A stretch of 64,000 nt of DNA from Yersinia artesiana (GTDB lineage Bacteria > Pseudomonadota > Gammaproteobacteria > Enterobacterales > Enterobacteriaceae): positions 46,768 to 110,767 of the forward strand of contig NZ_CACVAD010000006.1 of NCBI RefSeq assembly GCF_902726545.1, given 5' to 3'. Every line of letters starts with the position of its first letter. Position 1 is the stretch's first letter. Of the stretch, positions 49,226 through 58,401 are shown in pieces. The notes under the pieces are model-generated. The model saw only the letters and a list, made by a program, of their open reading frames with translations. It did not search any database and was not told where the DNA came from. The position numbers and the translations under genes are program-made.

Positions 49226-49951
49226 ATGCACTTATCTAGACCACCGACCAGTTATCCCACCCGCTATCAACAAATTGCGGCCCAGTTAGAACAGGAACTA
49301 CGCGGTGCGTATCGCTGCGGGGATTATCTGCCGTCCGAGCAGCAGTTAGCCGAACGTTATCAGGTCAATCGCCATACCCTGCGTCGGGCCGTCGATGAGT
49401 TGGTCGAGCGCGGCTGGCTGCAACGTCGGCAAGGTATCGGCATTCTGGTGTTAATGCGCCCTTATGACTATCCGCTGCATGCCAATGCGCGCTTTAGCCA
49501 AAACTTATTAGATCAGGGTAGTGACCCCACCAGTGAGCGCTTACTCGCCGTCTTACGCCCGAGCATTGAGCATGTCGCTAAAGCGCTGTCATTGGATGAA
49601 GGGACGACAGTGATCCATTTACGCACCCTGCGGCGAGTCAATGGTGTACCGGTCTGCGTTATCGATCACTACCTGCCGGATTTGAGTTGGTGGCCCGCGT
49701 TGCAGCAGTTTAACTCCGGCTCACTGCATCAATTCATCAGCCAACATCTGCAACAGCCTTTAAGCCGTAGCCAAACCCGCATTAGCGCACGCCGTGCTCA
49801 GGCCAAAGAGAGCCGTTTGCTTGAGATTGCCACCCATGCGCCGCTGCTCTGTGTGCGCACCTTGAATATCCGTGTTGATAACCAGCAGGTGGCGGAGTAC
49901 TCCGTCAGCCTGACGCGCGCCGACATGATTGAACTGACCATGGAGCACTAA
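49226..49951 (+). CDS. phnF: GntR-family regulator of phosphonate genes
   Basis: A 241-residue GntR/HutC-subfamily protein, equal in length to E. coli PhnF. The N-terminal winged helix has SEQQLAERYQVNRHTLRRAV, and the C-terminal UTRA effector domain has RTLRRVNGVPVCVIDHYLP and ends with EYSVSLTRADMIELTMEH. The ATG at 49226 (MHLSRPPTSYPTRYQ) is the family start; an upstream in-frame start at 49160 is unlikely. It leads the phn operon here, with phnG starting on the next base after its stop. No phnCDE lies upstream. Confidence 0.96.
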   Translation: MHLSRPPTSYPTRYQQIAAQLEQELRGAYRCGDYLPSEQQLAERYQVNRHTLRRAVDELVERGWLQRRQGIGILVLMRPYDYPLHANARFSQNLLDQGSDPTSERLLAVLRPSIEHVAKALSLDEGTTVIHLRTLRRVNGVPVCVIDHYLPDLSWWPALQQFNSGSLHQFISQHLQQPLSRSQTRISARRAQAKESRLLEIATHAPLLCVRTLNIRVDNQQVAEYSVSLTRADMIELTMEH

Positions 49952-50428
49952 ATGGAAAGTATCTCGAACACCCGGCAGGGCTGGATGTCAGTGTTGGCCC
50001 ACAGTCAACCGGCGCAATTGCTGGCACATTGGCAACCCTTGAATTTGGCACCGCAGTATCAGGTGATCCGTGCACCAGAGATTGGTTTGAGCCAATTACA
50101 GGCGCGAATGGGCAGCACTGGCCAGCGGTTTATTTTGGGTGATATGACCCTCACCCGCGCGGTAATCAGGCTCAACGATAGCGCCGATATCTATGGTTAC
50201 AGCTACATTGCCGGGCGCAATAAACCTCATGCAGAACTCTGCGCGCTATTAGATGCGTTATTACAACTTTCCAGCATAAATGGAAAACCAGCCGGTCTGA
50301 GTGAGTTGCTGCTGAAAACCGTCATACATCCGCTGGCGGCCATACAGCAGGAGCGGCGGGAATTGCGCGCCCGCGCGATCGCCACCAGTAAAGTGGATTT
50401 CTTCACCCTGGTGCGAGGAGAAGACTAA
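49952..50428 (+). CDS. phnG: C-P lyase complex subunit PhnG
   Basis: A 158-residue PhnG: RQGWMSVLAHSQPAQLLAHW at the start, then GDMTLTRAVIRL and the central GYSYIAGRNKPHAELCALLDA. PhnG forms the core of the PhnGHIJ complex that, with PhnI, couples methylphosphonate to ATP-derived ribose. The start directly abuts the phnF stop and the end overlaps phnH by one base, so translation is coupled. Confidence 0.95.
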   Translation: MESISNTRQGWMSVLAHSQPAQLLAHWQPLNLAPQYQVIRAPEIGLSQLQARMGSTGQRFILGDMTLTRAVIRLNDSADIYGYSYIAGRNKPHAELCALLDALLQLSSINGKPAGLSELLLKTVIHPLAAIQQERRELRARAIATSKVDFFTLVRGED

Positions 50429-51009
50429 TGAGCCTGTTAAACCATTTTGACCAGCCGGTTGATGATGCTCAGCACGCTTTTCGCCGTATTCTCAAGGCAT
50501 TAAGCGAACCGGGAGTTGTCGTTTCACTGCCCCATGGCAGCGGCTGGCAGCCATTAAATCCCGCCACTACCAGCATCCTGCTGACCCTGGTTGATCAGGA
50601 AACGCCGCTCTACCTGGATGAACCGCTCAACCATGATGCCGTACAACAGAATATACGTTTTCATTGTGGAGCGCCGCTGACAACCAGTATCAAAAATTCA
50701 CTTTTTTCTTTATTCGACAATGAGATAAAAGAAGAACTTTTGATTAACTGCCCGACGGGTAATGAACTGTCGCCAGAGCACTCCACCACCGTTATTCTTC
50801 AGGCCACAAGTCTGCACCATGGTGTGCCTCTGCGCTTGCGCGGGCCGGGCATTGAGCACCACCGCACCGTGGCTCCGCAATTGCCCTCTACGGTGTTGAA
50901 TTACCTGCTTAACCGCCCTGCCGCATTCCCTGCCGGCCTCGATTTTCTGTTGACCTGCGGTGAGAACCTAATGGCTATCCCACGAACCACCCATGTGGAG
51001 GTGTGCTGA
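50428..51009 (+). CDS. phnH: C-P lyase complex subunit PhnH
   Basis: A 193-residue PhnH with QHAFRRILKALSEPG near the start, TSILLTLVDQETPLYLD near 45, and GPGIEHHRTVAP near 147. PhnH is a PLP-transferase-fold protein that caps the PhnGIJ core. The stop codon overlaps the phnI start (TGATG). Confidence 0.95.
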   Translation: MSLLNHFDQPVDDAQHAFRRILKALSEPGVVVSLPHGSGWQPLNPATTSILLTLVDQETPLYLDEPLNHDAVQQNIRFHCGAPLTTSIKNSLFSLFDNEIKEELLINCPTGNELSPEHSTTVILQATSLHHGVPLRLRGPGIEHHRTVAPQLPSTVLNYLLNRPAAFPAGLDFLLTCGENLMAIPRTTHVEVC

Positions 51010-52109
51010 TGTACGTTGCAGTCAAAGGGGGCGAAAAAGCCATTGCGGCAGCCCATCAATTACTCGAACACCAGCGCCGTGGTGATACACAGATCCCGGC
51101 TATCGATTGCGAACAGATTGAGCAACAGCTAGGTCTGGCGGTAGATCGAGTGATGACTGAAGGCGGTATCTATGATCGCGAACTGGCTGCATTGGCAATC
51201 AAGCAAGCCAGCGGTGATCTGGTCGAAGCGATTTTCCTGCTACGCGCCTACCGCACCACATTACCGCGTCTGGCGGTCAGCCAACCGTTAGCAACTGGCA
51301 ATATGCGGCTGGAGCGGCGCATCTCCGCCATTTACAAAGATTTGCCCGGCGGGCAAGTGCTTGGCCCTACCTACGATTACACCCACCGGCTACTGGATTT
51401 CACCCTGCTGGCCTCGGGTGAAGCGCCACCCGCGCTTAATCGCCGGGAAATATCGCCAGAAGCTGAAAACAATTGCGCTCATGTGTTTGATTTATTAGCA
51501 CAACAGCAATTAGCGAAAGTTGAGCAGGATGACGGCACCCCGCCGGAAGATATCACCCGCAACCCGCCGGTTTACCCCTGTAATCGCTCAGCCCGGCTGC
51601 AACAACTGGTGCGCGGTGATGAAGGCTTTCTGCTGGCGCTGGGCTATTCCACCCAGCGCGGCTATGGTCGAACTCATCCATTCGCCGCCGAGATCCGCAC
51701 CGGCGAGCTGACCATTTCAATTGAGCCGGAAGAACTGGGATTTGCGATTGATATCGGTGAGATCTTACTCACCGAATGCGAAATGGTGAATGGTTTTGTC
51801 AGCCCGGCAGCAGAACCCCCACATTTCACCCGCGGTTATGGTTTGGTGTTTGGTCGTGGTGAGCGCAAAGCCATGTCGATGGCCTTGATGGATCGCGCCT
51901 TACAAAGCCGGGAATACGATGAAAATGTCGCCAGTCCGGCGCAAGATGAAGAGTTTGTGTTATCCCACTCCGATAATGTCGAAGCCGCCGGTTTTGTCTC
52001 TCATCTCAAATTGCCTCATTACGTTGATTTTCAAGCGGAACTGGAGTTACTCAAGCGCCTGCGCCGTGAGCATTCAGCCACAGAACAGCAGGAGCCGCGC
52101 CATGACTGA
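51009..52109 (+). CDS. phnI: C-P lyase complex subunit PhnI
   Basis: A 366-residue PhnI: MYVAVKGGEKAIAAAHQLLE at the start; TEGGIYDRELAALAIKQASG near 55-75; GYSTQRGYGRTHPFAAEIR near 213-231; and RGYGLVFGRGERKAMSMALM near 276-295. PhnI has nucleosidase activity and attaches phosphonate to the ribose of ATP with PhnGHL. The ATG at 51009 is used; an in-frame GTG at 51003 would add two residues. It overlaps phnJ by 8 bases. Confidence 0.95.
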   Translation: MYVAVKGGEKAIAAAHQLLEHQRRGDTQIPAIDCEQIEQQLGLAVDRVMTEGGIYDRELAALAIKQASGDLVEAIFLLRAYRTTLPRLAVSQPLATGNMRLERRISAIYKDLPGGQVLGPTYDYTHRLLDFTLLASGEAPPALNRREISPEAENNCAHVFDLLAQQQLAKVEQDDGTPPEDITRNPPVYPCNRSARLQQLVRGDEGFLLALGYSTQRGYGRTHPFAAEIRTGELTISIEPEELGFAIDIGEILLTECEMVNGFVSPAAEPPHFTRGYGLVFGRGERKAMSMALMDRALQSREYDENVASPAQDEEFVLSHSDNVEAAGFVSHLKLPHYVDFQAELELLKRLRREHSATEQQEPRHD

Positions 52110-52968
52110 AGTTCTCACCGGTTACAACCTGGGTTATCTGGACGAGCAAACCAAAAGAACCTTGCGCCGCGCATTACTGAAAGCCGTGGCTATCCCCGGT
52201 TATCAGGTGCCATTCGGCGGCCGTGAGATGCCGATGCCTTATGGCTGGGGCACCGGTGGCATTCAGTTAACCGCCTGTCTGATTGGCCGTTACGATGTGC
52301 TGAAAGTGATCGACCAGGGAGCCGATGACACCACTAATGCGGTGTCGATCCGCCGCTTCTTCCAACGAGTCAGCGGAGTGGCGACTACCGAAAAAACCAC
52401 TGACGCTACCTTAATCCAGACCCGGCACCGCATCCCAGAAACACCGCTGACGGAGGATCAGATCCTTATCTATCAGGTACCGATCCCGGAGCCGCTGCGC
52501 TTTATTGAACCGCGTGAAACCGAGACGCGCAAAATGCATGCGCTGGAGGAATACGGCGTAATGCAAGTCAAGCTATATGAAGATATCGCCCGCTACGGCC
52601 ATATCGCGACCACCTATGCCTATCCGGTAAAAGTGAATGATCGCTATGTGATGGATCCGTCGCCAATTCCGAAATTTGATAATCCCAAAATGCACATGAT
52701 GCCCGCGCTGCAACTGTTTGGGGCCGGCCGTGAAAAACGCCTGTATGCCCTGCCACCTTTTACCAAAGTGGAAAGTCTGGACTTCGACGATCACCCCTTT
52801 AGCGTGCAGCAATGGGATGAACCTTGTGCTTTGTGCGGCTCGCGCCACAGTTATCTCGATGAGGTGGTAATGGACGATAAGGGCAGCCGGATGTTTGTTT
52901 GTTCGGATACTGATTTTTGCCAGCAGCAACTGGCTCAGGCCGCCCCACAAGAGGTGAATATTCAATGA
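52102..52968 (+). CDS. phnJ: C-P lyase radical enzyme PhnJ
   Basis: A 288-residue PhnJ. The four cysteines are C242, C245, C267 and C273, in CALCG and CSDTDFC. They hold the [4Fe-4S] cluster and include the thiyl-radical cysteine. PhnJ breaks the carbon-phosphorus bond and releases the alkane. The start at 52102 matches the family and overlaps phnI by 8 bases; a longer frame from 51919 lies inside phnI. All key residues are present, so the pathway should be active. Confidence 0.97.
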   Translation: MTEVLTGYNLGYLDEQTKRTLRRALLKAVAIPGYQVPFGGREMPMPYGWGTGGIQLTACLIGRYDVLKVIDQGADDTTNAVSIRRFFQRVSGVATTEKTTDATLIQTRHRIPETPLTEDQILIYQVPIPEPLRFIEPRETETRKMHALEEYGVMQVKLYEDIARYGHIATTYAYPVKVNDRYVMDPSPIPKFDNPKMHMMPALQLFGAGREKRLYALPPFTKVESLDFDDHPFSVQQWDEPCALCGSRHSYLDEVVMDDKGSRMFVCSDTDFCQQQLAQAAPQEVNIQ

Positions 52969-53771
52969 TCGTTGAACAGGTTATTTCAAAAACCGCTGCT
53001 GTTCACCCGCTGTTGTCGGTGGAGAATCTTACCCATTTGTATGCGCCGGGTAAGGGGTTCAGTGATGTCTCTTTCCAACTGTATCCCGGTGAAGTGTTAG
53101 GGATTGTCGGTGAATCGGGTTCGGGTAAAACCACCTTGCTGAAATCCATTTCAGCCCGTCTGGCACCGCAACATGGGCAAATTTTTTATCGGCCTGATGC
53201 CCAATCAGCGGTTGATTTGTATCAGATGGCCGAAAGCCAACGCCGCCGTTTACTGCGCACCGAATGGGGCGTGGTGCATCAGCACCCACTCGATGGGCTG
53301 CGGTCACAAGTCTCGGCGGGCGGCAATATCGGCGAGCGGCTGATGGCTATCGGTCAACGCCATTATGGCGAGATCCGCCAACAAGCAGGCCGCTGGCTGG
53401 AAGATGTCGAGATCCCCTTATCCCGTCTTGATGACCTGCCCACCACCTTCTCCGGCGGCATGCAGCAGCGACTGCAAATTGCCCGCAATCTGGTGACACA
53501 TCCGAAGCTGGTGTTTATGGACGAACCGACTGGTGGCCTCGACGTGTCAGTGCAAGCACGGTTGCTGGATTTACTGCGCAATCTGGTGGTGGAAATGCAA
53601 TTGGCGGTGGTGATTGTCACCCATGACTTGGGGGTTGCCCGCTTATTGGCTAACCGTCTGCTGGTGATGAAAGAGGGGCACGTTATCGAAAGTGGCCTGA
53701 CTGACCGGGTGCTGGATGACCCGCACCATCCGTATACCCAGCTACTGGTTTCATCGGTATTACAAAACTGA
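52965..53771 (+). CDS. phnK: C-P lyase ABC-type ATPase PhnK
   Basis: A 268-residue ATPase: Walker A GESGSGKT near 43-50, signature FSGGMQQR near 161, Walker B LVFMDEPTGGLD near 180 and switch His VTHD near 218. PhnK binds the PhnGHIJ core and does not transport phosphonate across the membrane. ATG 52965 shares ATGA with the phnJ stop. The N-terminus is about 15 residues longer than the E. coli protein. Confidence 0.94.
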   Translation: MIVEQVISKTAAVHPLLSVENLTHLYAPGKGFSDVSFQLYPGEVLGIVGESGSGKTTLLKSISARLAPQHGQIFYRPDAQSAVDLYQMAESQRRRLLRTEWGVVHQHPLDGLRSQVSAGGNIGERLMAIGQRHYGEIRQQAGRWLEDVEIPLSRLDDLPTTFSGGMQQRLQIARNLVTHPKLVFMDEPTGGLDVSVQARLLDLLRNLVVEMQLAVVIVTHDLGVARLLANRLLVMKEGHVIESGLTDRVLDDPHHPYTQLLVSSVLQN

Positions 53772-53784
53772 GTGAGAACTGACT

Positions 53785-54534
53785 ATGAACGCCCTACAGT
53801 TGCCTATGCTACAACTGCCTATACTACAAATGAAAGTTGAAAATCTCAGTAAAACCTTTGTGTTACACCACCAGCATGGTATTCGCCTGCCGGTGCTGCA
53901 TCAAACTTCATTAGAAGTTGGCAGTGGCGAATGTGTGGTGCTGCACGGCCATTCCGGCAGCGGAAAATCCACCCTGCTGCGCTCTTTATATGCCAATTAC
54001 TTACCCGACAGCGGCCATATCTGGGTGAAACATCAGGGAGAATGGCTGGATATGGTGAGCGCGCAAGCCCGGCAAATTATGGCGGTGCGCCGCCATACGG
54101 TGGGCTGGGTCAGTCAATTCTTGCGGGTGATCCCGCGAATCAGTGCATTGAATGTGGTGATGCAGCCGTTGCTGGAATTGGGGGTTGATCGGCAAATCTG
54201 CCAACAGCGGGCGCAGGATCTGTTGACGCGACTCAATGTGCCACCGCGGTTGTGGGATCTGGCTCCTTCTACCTTCTCCGGCGGCGAGCAACAGCGGGTT
54301 AATATCGCGCGAGGGTTTATTGTCGATTATCCCATTTTGCTGCTGGATGAGCCGACGGCTTCACTCGATAGCACCAACAGCGCCGCAGTGGTCAGCCTGA
54401 TTGATGAAGCTAAACAGCGCGGAGCCGCAATTGTCGGTATTTTCCACGATGAAAAAGTACGCAATCATGTCAGTGACCGCTTACTGACCATGACACCGCC
54501 CCCCGCTCACGTCAGCACAGAGATCCCATCATGA
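53785..54534 (+). CDS. phnL: C-P lyase ABC-type ATPase PhnL
   Basis: A 249-residue ATPase: [21 protein letters not shown] (Walker A near 56-63), [20 protein letters not shown], signature FSGGEQQR near 168 and Walker [12 protein letters not shown] near 187. PhnL works with PhnGHI in the first step. The first 15 codons consist of a 15-bp unit repeated about 2.3 times (CTACARYTGCCTATR), and the family start corresponds to the ATG at 53830. Either start is possible; the extension is not seen in the E. coli protein. Confidence 0.93.
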   Translation: MNALQLPMLQLPILQMKVENLSKTFVLHHQHGIRLPVLHQTSLEVGSGECVVLHGHSGSGKSTLLRSLYANYLPDSGHIWVKHQGEWLDMVSAQARQIMAVRRHTVGWVSQFLRVIPRISALNVVMQPLLELGVDRQICQQRAQDLLTRLNVPPRLWDLAPSTFSGGEQQRVNIARGFIVDYPILLLDEPTASLDSTNSAAVVSLIDEAKQRGAAIVGIFHDEKVRNHVSDRLLTMTPPPAHVSTEIPS

Positions 54535-55679
54535 TCTTCAACAACGTCAATCTTATTCTTGAGGATCAGGTGGTCAGCGGATCACTGGAAATCCACCAAG
54601 GGGTGATCCGTAGTTATAGTGATCGTCCGACACAACTTGCAGCGGCAATTGATGGACAAAATAGCTGGTTGTTGCCGGGGTTGATCGAGCTGCATACCGA
54701 TAATCTCGACAAGTTTTTTACTCCCCGCCCCAATGTGGATTGGCCAGCACATTCAGCCATGAGTAGCCACGATGCGCTAATGGTTGCCAGCGGGATAACT
54801 ACCGTGTTGGATGCCGTGGCGGTTGGCGATGTGCGGGATGGCGGTCATCGGCTGGATAATCTGCAAAAAATGATTAATGCCGTGGTGGAGAGCCAGCGGT
54901 CAGGATTGAATCGAGCCGAGCATCGAATTCATTTGCGCTGTGAATTACCCCATGACAGCACCTTACCGCTTTTTGAAGAACTGATGATGCAGCCAGAGCT
55001 TTCATTGGTATCTCTGATGGATCACTCACCGGGCCAGCGCCAGTTCGCTTCACGCGCTAAGTACCGTGAATATTATCAGGGTAAATATCACCTTAACGAT
55101 CAGCAAATGGCAGAGTTTGAAGAAGAGCAAATCAGCCTATCCGCCCGCTGGTCGGGGCCGAATCGACAGGCCATTGCCGCTCATTGTCGTCAGCGGGGAA
55201 TAGCTTTGGCCAGCCATGACGATGCCACTGCTGAACATGTGGCGGAATCACAGGCATTGGGTAGTGTCATTGCTGAATTCCCCACCACCGAAGTGGCGGC
55301 CAGAGCCTCACATCAACATGGGTTACAGGTATTGATGGGCGCACCCAATATTGTGCGCGGCGGTTCCCATTCAGGCAATGTCGCCGCGCACCAACTGGCA
55401 TCACTGGGCGTGTTGGATATCTTATCTTCCGATTATTACCCCGCCAGCCTGCTGGATGCCGCATTCCGTATCGCGCATGACGAGAGCAACAGCTTCACCG
55501 TAGCGCAAGCGGTCAATCTGGTGACACGTAACCCGGCCAGAGCTTTAGGGTTAGCGGATCGCGGCGTGATTGCCGAAGGTAAGCGGGCTGATTTGATATT
55601 GGCGCGCACCCATGAGGGTTCACACCATCAGCATGTGTATGTACAAAACGTCTGGCGGCAGGGAATACAGGTGTTCTGA
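54531..55679 (+). CDS. phnM: Phosphonate metabolism hydrolase PhnM
   Basis: A 382-residue amidohydrolase: the metal-binding [17 protein letters not shown] near 53-69 replaces the usual HxH with HTDN, as in the family; [13 protein letters not shown] near 86; SHDDATAEH near 226; [13 protein letters not shown] near 289-301. PhnM removes pyrophosphate from the alkylphosphonate ribose triphosphate. ATGA overlap with phnL, one-base overlap with phnN. Confidence 0.95.
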   Translation: MIFNNVNLILEDQVVSGSLEIHQGVIRSYSDRPTQLAAAIDGQNSWLLPGLIELHTDNLDKFFTPRPNVDWPAHSAMSSHDALMVASGITTVLDAVAVGDVRDGGHRLDNLQKMINAVVESQRSGLNRAEHRIHLRCELPHDSTLPLFEELMMQPELSLVSLMDHSPGQRQFASRAKYREYYQGKYHLNDQQMAEFEEEQISLSARWSGPNRQAIAAHCRQRGIALASHDDATAEHVAESQALGSVIAEFPTTEVAARASHQHGLQVLMGAPNIVRGGSHSGNVAAHQLASLGVLDILSSDYYPASLLDAAFRIAHDESNSFTVAQAVNLVTRNPARALGLADRGVIAEGKRADLILARTHEGSHHQHVYVQNVWRQGIQVF

Positions 55680-56257
55680 TGGCGCGCTTAATCTATCTGA
55701 TGGGCGCTTCCGGTGCAGGCAAGGATTGCCTGCTGTCCGCGCTACGGGCGGCCATGCCCACCAACGTTATGGTCGCGCATCGTTATATTACCCGCGCAGC
55801 CAATGCGGGCGCTGAAAATCATATCGCATTGAGTGAACAGGAGTTTTTATTGCGCGCCAAACAAGGGCTATTTGCGCTGTTTTGGCAGGCGCATCAGCAC
55901 CATTATGGGGTAGGAATTGAGATTGATATTTGGCTACAACACGGGTTGGATGTCATCGTGAATGGCTCCAGAGCCTATTTACCCGAAGCCCAGCGGCGCT
56001 ATCACCACCAATTACTGCCACTGTGTCTGACCGTTTCGCCGGCAATTTTGGCCCAGCGCTTACTGCAACGCGGGCGTGAGAACAGTGAGCAAATCAAGGC
56101 GCGTTTACAGCGGGCGCAACATTATCAACAGCAACTGCCGGTTAACTGCCAGCGACTTTGTAATGATGGCGAATTGCACCACACGCTGGGGCAATTACAG
56201 CAATTGCTGGCAACTCCCCCCACCACACAGCAGGAGGGGAAGCAAAAATGGAACTAA
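55679..56257 (+). CDS. phnN: Ribose 1,5-bisphosphate phosphokinase PhnN
   Basis: A 192-residue guanylate-kinase-like kinase with Walker A GASGAGKD (residues 9-16), [14 protein letters not shown] near 36-49 and [15 protein letters not shown] near 97-111. It makes phosphoribosyl diphosphate from ribose 1,5-bisphosphate. It shares one base with phnM and overlaps phnP by 10 bases. Confidence 0.93.
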   Translation: MARLIYLMGASGAGKDCLLSALRAAMPTNVMVAHRYITRAANAGAENHIALSEQEFLLRAKQGLFALFWQAHQHHYGVGIEIDIWLQHGLDVIVNGSRAYLPEAQRRYHHQLLPLCLTVSPAILAQRLLQRGRENSEQIKARLQRAQHYQQQLPVNCQRLCNDGELHHTLGQLQQLLATPPTTQQEGKQKWN

Positions 56258-57012
56258 CATTGTTAGGAACCGGATGCGCCCAACAGGTGCCGGTGTTTGG
56301 TTGTCAGTGTGTGATTTGTACCAAAGCCAGATTACAACCCGCGCTGCGCCGTCAACCTTGCAGTGCAATGTTGCGTTATCAGGGGGAAACGACCTTGATT
56401 GATGCCGGGTTGCCGACACTGGATCAACTGTTTGCTGGAGGGGAAATTCAGCGTTTTTTGCTTACACATTACCACATGGATCACGTTCAGGGGTTATTTC
56501 CGTTACGTTGGGGGTGTGGAAATGCGATCCCAGTGTACGGGCCGCCAGATCCTGATGGCTGCGACGATCTGTATAAGCATCCGGGAATATTGGCTTTTCA
56601 GCCGCCACTCAGCGCATTTCACCCAATTCAATTTGGCGATTTACGGGTGACACCAGTGCCCCTCAATCACTCAAAAATCACCTTCGGCTACCTGCTGCAA
56701 AGCCCTAACCGAACTATCGCCTATCTCACCGACACCATTGGGTTGCCCGCCGATAGCGCGCTATTTTTAGCCAGTAAGAATATTGATTTATTGATACAAG
56801 ATTGCAGCCATCCGCCACATCATCTTTCCCCACACCGTCCGCCGCCACGTAATCATAATGATGTGACAATGGCCCTCGCTATCAGTGAGTTACTAAAACC
56901 GGCAGCCACCTTGCTGACCCATATCAGCCACCAATTGGATGCCTGGGCGCTCGACAACACACTGCCCGACGGCATCGCTATTGGGCAGGACAATCAGATA
57001 ATTAGCTTATAA
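56248..57012 (+). CDS. phnP: Phosphoribosyl cyclic phosphodiesterase PhnP
   Basis: A 254-residue metallo-beta-lactamase-fold enzyme. [18 protein letters not shown] at the N-terminus carries the cysteines of the structural zinc site; the catalytic motif [11 protein letters not shown] lies near 72-82 (HxHxDH); [11 protein letters not shown] near 136 and LTDTIG follow. It opens the cyclic phosphate made by PhnJ. phnO, which precedes phnP in E. coli, is absent. Last gene of the operon. Confidence 0.95.
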   Translation: MELTLLGTGCAQQVPVFGCQCVICTKARLQPALRRQPCSAMLRYQGETTLIDAGLPTLDQLFAGGEIQRFLLTHYHMDHVQGLFPLRWGCGNAIPVYGPPDPDGCDDLYKHPGILAFQPPLSAFHPIQFGDLRVTPVPLNHSKITFGYLLQSPNRTIAYLTDTIGLPADSALFLASKNIDLLIQDCSHPPHHLSPHRPPPRNHNDVTMALAISELLKPAATLLTHISHQLDAWALDNTLPDGIAIGQDNQIISL

Positions 57013-57015
57013 TGA

Positions 57016-57645
57016 TTAATGTTGCTGCATCTGTGCGGATGACAGAATTGTCACCCCCTCTTTCGGCGGAGCGAAAGCCTGATCAAGCAGCGCTTGTGCC
57101 ACATCTTTGGCTTTAATTAAGCGCCATTTATCAGGTAATAAGGCAAACAACGGCGCGCTGAGATTTTCCATTAAGCGCGGTTTAGTGCGTTGACCGGCCA
57201 GCATTGAGGGGCGGGCGAAAGTGAGTTGTGGCCAGCCCTGAGTTTGTAAATCCCGCTCTGCCTCGCCTTTGGTGCGGTTATAAAACAGCCACGAGTTAGG
57301 ATTAGCCCCCATCGCGCTCACTAGCAGGAAATGCCGCGCGCCAAGTCGCAAACCGGTTTCACCCGCAGCCAACACCAGCCGATAATCCACCTGACGAAAT
57401 GCCGCCTGACTGCCCGCTTGCTGGCGGGTGGTACCCAGACAGCAAAACACCAAATCCACCGGCTCATCCAGAGTTTTTAGTAACTCGCCGATATTCTCGC
57501 CTTGCGGATTAATCAGTTTATTCATGGCCGGCAACTGCTTGCGGGTTGGCGCAATAATAGAAGTTACGCGGGCATCCAAACGCAGCAAGCGCAGTAACTC
57601 GCCCCCCACCAGGCCACTTGCCCCCAGTAATAATACCTTCGCCAT
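57016..57645 (-). CDS. NAD(P)-binding Rossmann-fold protein (atypical SDR)
   Basis: A 209-residue protein with the nucleotide-binding motif GASGLVGGELLR near residue 8-19 and the SDR-like blocks FCCLGTTRQQAGS near 66-78, LVSAMGANPNS near 107-117 and YNRTKGEAERDL near 121-132 (Y-x3-K). It resembles the HTATIP2/YwnB-type NAD(P)H-binding family. Substrate unknown. The start at 57645 gives the typical N-terminus MAKVLLLG with AGGAGGT upstream. It is convergent with phnP, with only three bases between their ends. Confidence 0.85.
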   Translation of the reverse strand: MAKVLLLGASGLVGGELLRLLRLDARVTSIIAPTRKQLPAMNKLINPQGENIGELLKTLDEPVDLVFCCLGTTRQQAGSQAAFRQVDYRLVLAAGETGLRLGARHFLLVSAMGANPNSWLFYNRTKGEAERDLQTQGWPQLTFARPSMLAGQRTKPRLMENLSAPLFALLPDKWRLIKAKDVAQALLDQAFAPPKEGVTILSSAQMQQH

Positions 57646-57756
57646 CTGACCTCCTGATAAAAACGCTAGTGCCACCCCGACATGGAGATAATCATCAAAT
57701 CAATTGATATGAATAATAAATACCAGAAACACCAGAACATAGCGAAGAAACTATGC

Positions 57757-57892
57757 TCAAAGTCATTGGCGTTTTGCAGGTCGGCGGCAAGTGAACTCAT
57801 CCCGATGAGCTTACTGACTTTAAGATCAACAACCAGTAAGTGATTCGGGTAAGTGAGAGTAGCTAACACCCTGTAATTTCAAGGAAGAAGGG
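57757..57892. repeat. ERIC-type repeat with a small internal insertion
   Basis: The left end CAAAGTCATTGGCGTTTTGC, the core TCATCCCGATGAGCTTACTG and AGTAAGTGATTCGGGTAAGT, and the right end TTTCAAGGAAGAAGGG identify an ERIC element. About 15 extra bases (TTAAGATCAACAACC) sit in the middle. Its right end contains the stop codon of the neighbouring yhbP gene. Confidence 0.8.
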
Positions 57893-58328
57893 CATGCCAA
57901 TGCAATTTCTTGCCAAAACCAAGAGTATTATTGGTCATCTTGATTTCCAGCAAATTAAGCTGCCAGAGGGGGGCGGATGCGACTTTTGCTACCGGAAAAC
58001 GGCGACAATAGCGCTGGCGGGCGATCTGTTCGGCGTCATCCTTTAATTCGGTTATTGCACCGCGATATTGGATGCCTTTGATCAACGCTACCGTGCGTGG
58101 CTGGGTGGCAATTGTGCCGACCACCTGCGGGTTTATCTGCATCAACTCGCCGTGACGGGTGTGTTTTTCTGTCATCAGATAAAGCGCCATTTTCGCTTCA
58201 TCAAAGACATAAAAACAGTTGGCACACCACATATCCATACCGCTGCCAGCGCACAGCGTCAGAACATGTTGCTGGCGCAGGAAGCGGGTAATGGAGATCA
58301 GGTCATCAGGGTTATTCACATCACTCAT
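57879..58328 (-). CDS. yhbP: YhbP family protein (flavin-binding split-barrel fold)
   Basis: A 149-residue UPF0306 protein with the PNPOx-like split barrel: [16 protein letters not shown] near the start, [20 protein letters not shown] near 32-51, and [11 protein letters not shown] near 84-94. Role unknown; the fold usually binds FMN or a related cofactor. The last codons and the stop (57879-57881) lie within the end of an ERIC element, so the C-terminal five residues probably derive from the repeat. Confidence 0.9.
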   Translation of the reverse strand: MSDVNNPDDLISITRFLRQQHVLTLCAGSGMDMWCANCFYVFDEAKMALYLMTEKHTRHGELMQINPQVVGTIATQPRTVALIKGIQYRGAITELKDDAEQIARQRYCRRFPVAKVASAPLWQLNLLEIKMTNNTLGFGKKLHWHALLP

Positions 58329-58401
58329 TGTTCACATCACTTTCCAGCAGAAAAACAGCCTTGAGTGTATATCAACTTTAGCTTGATTAACCTTGACCCG
58401 A

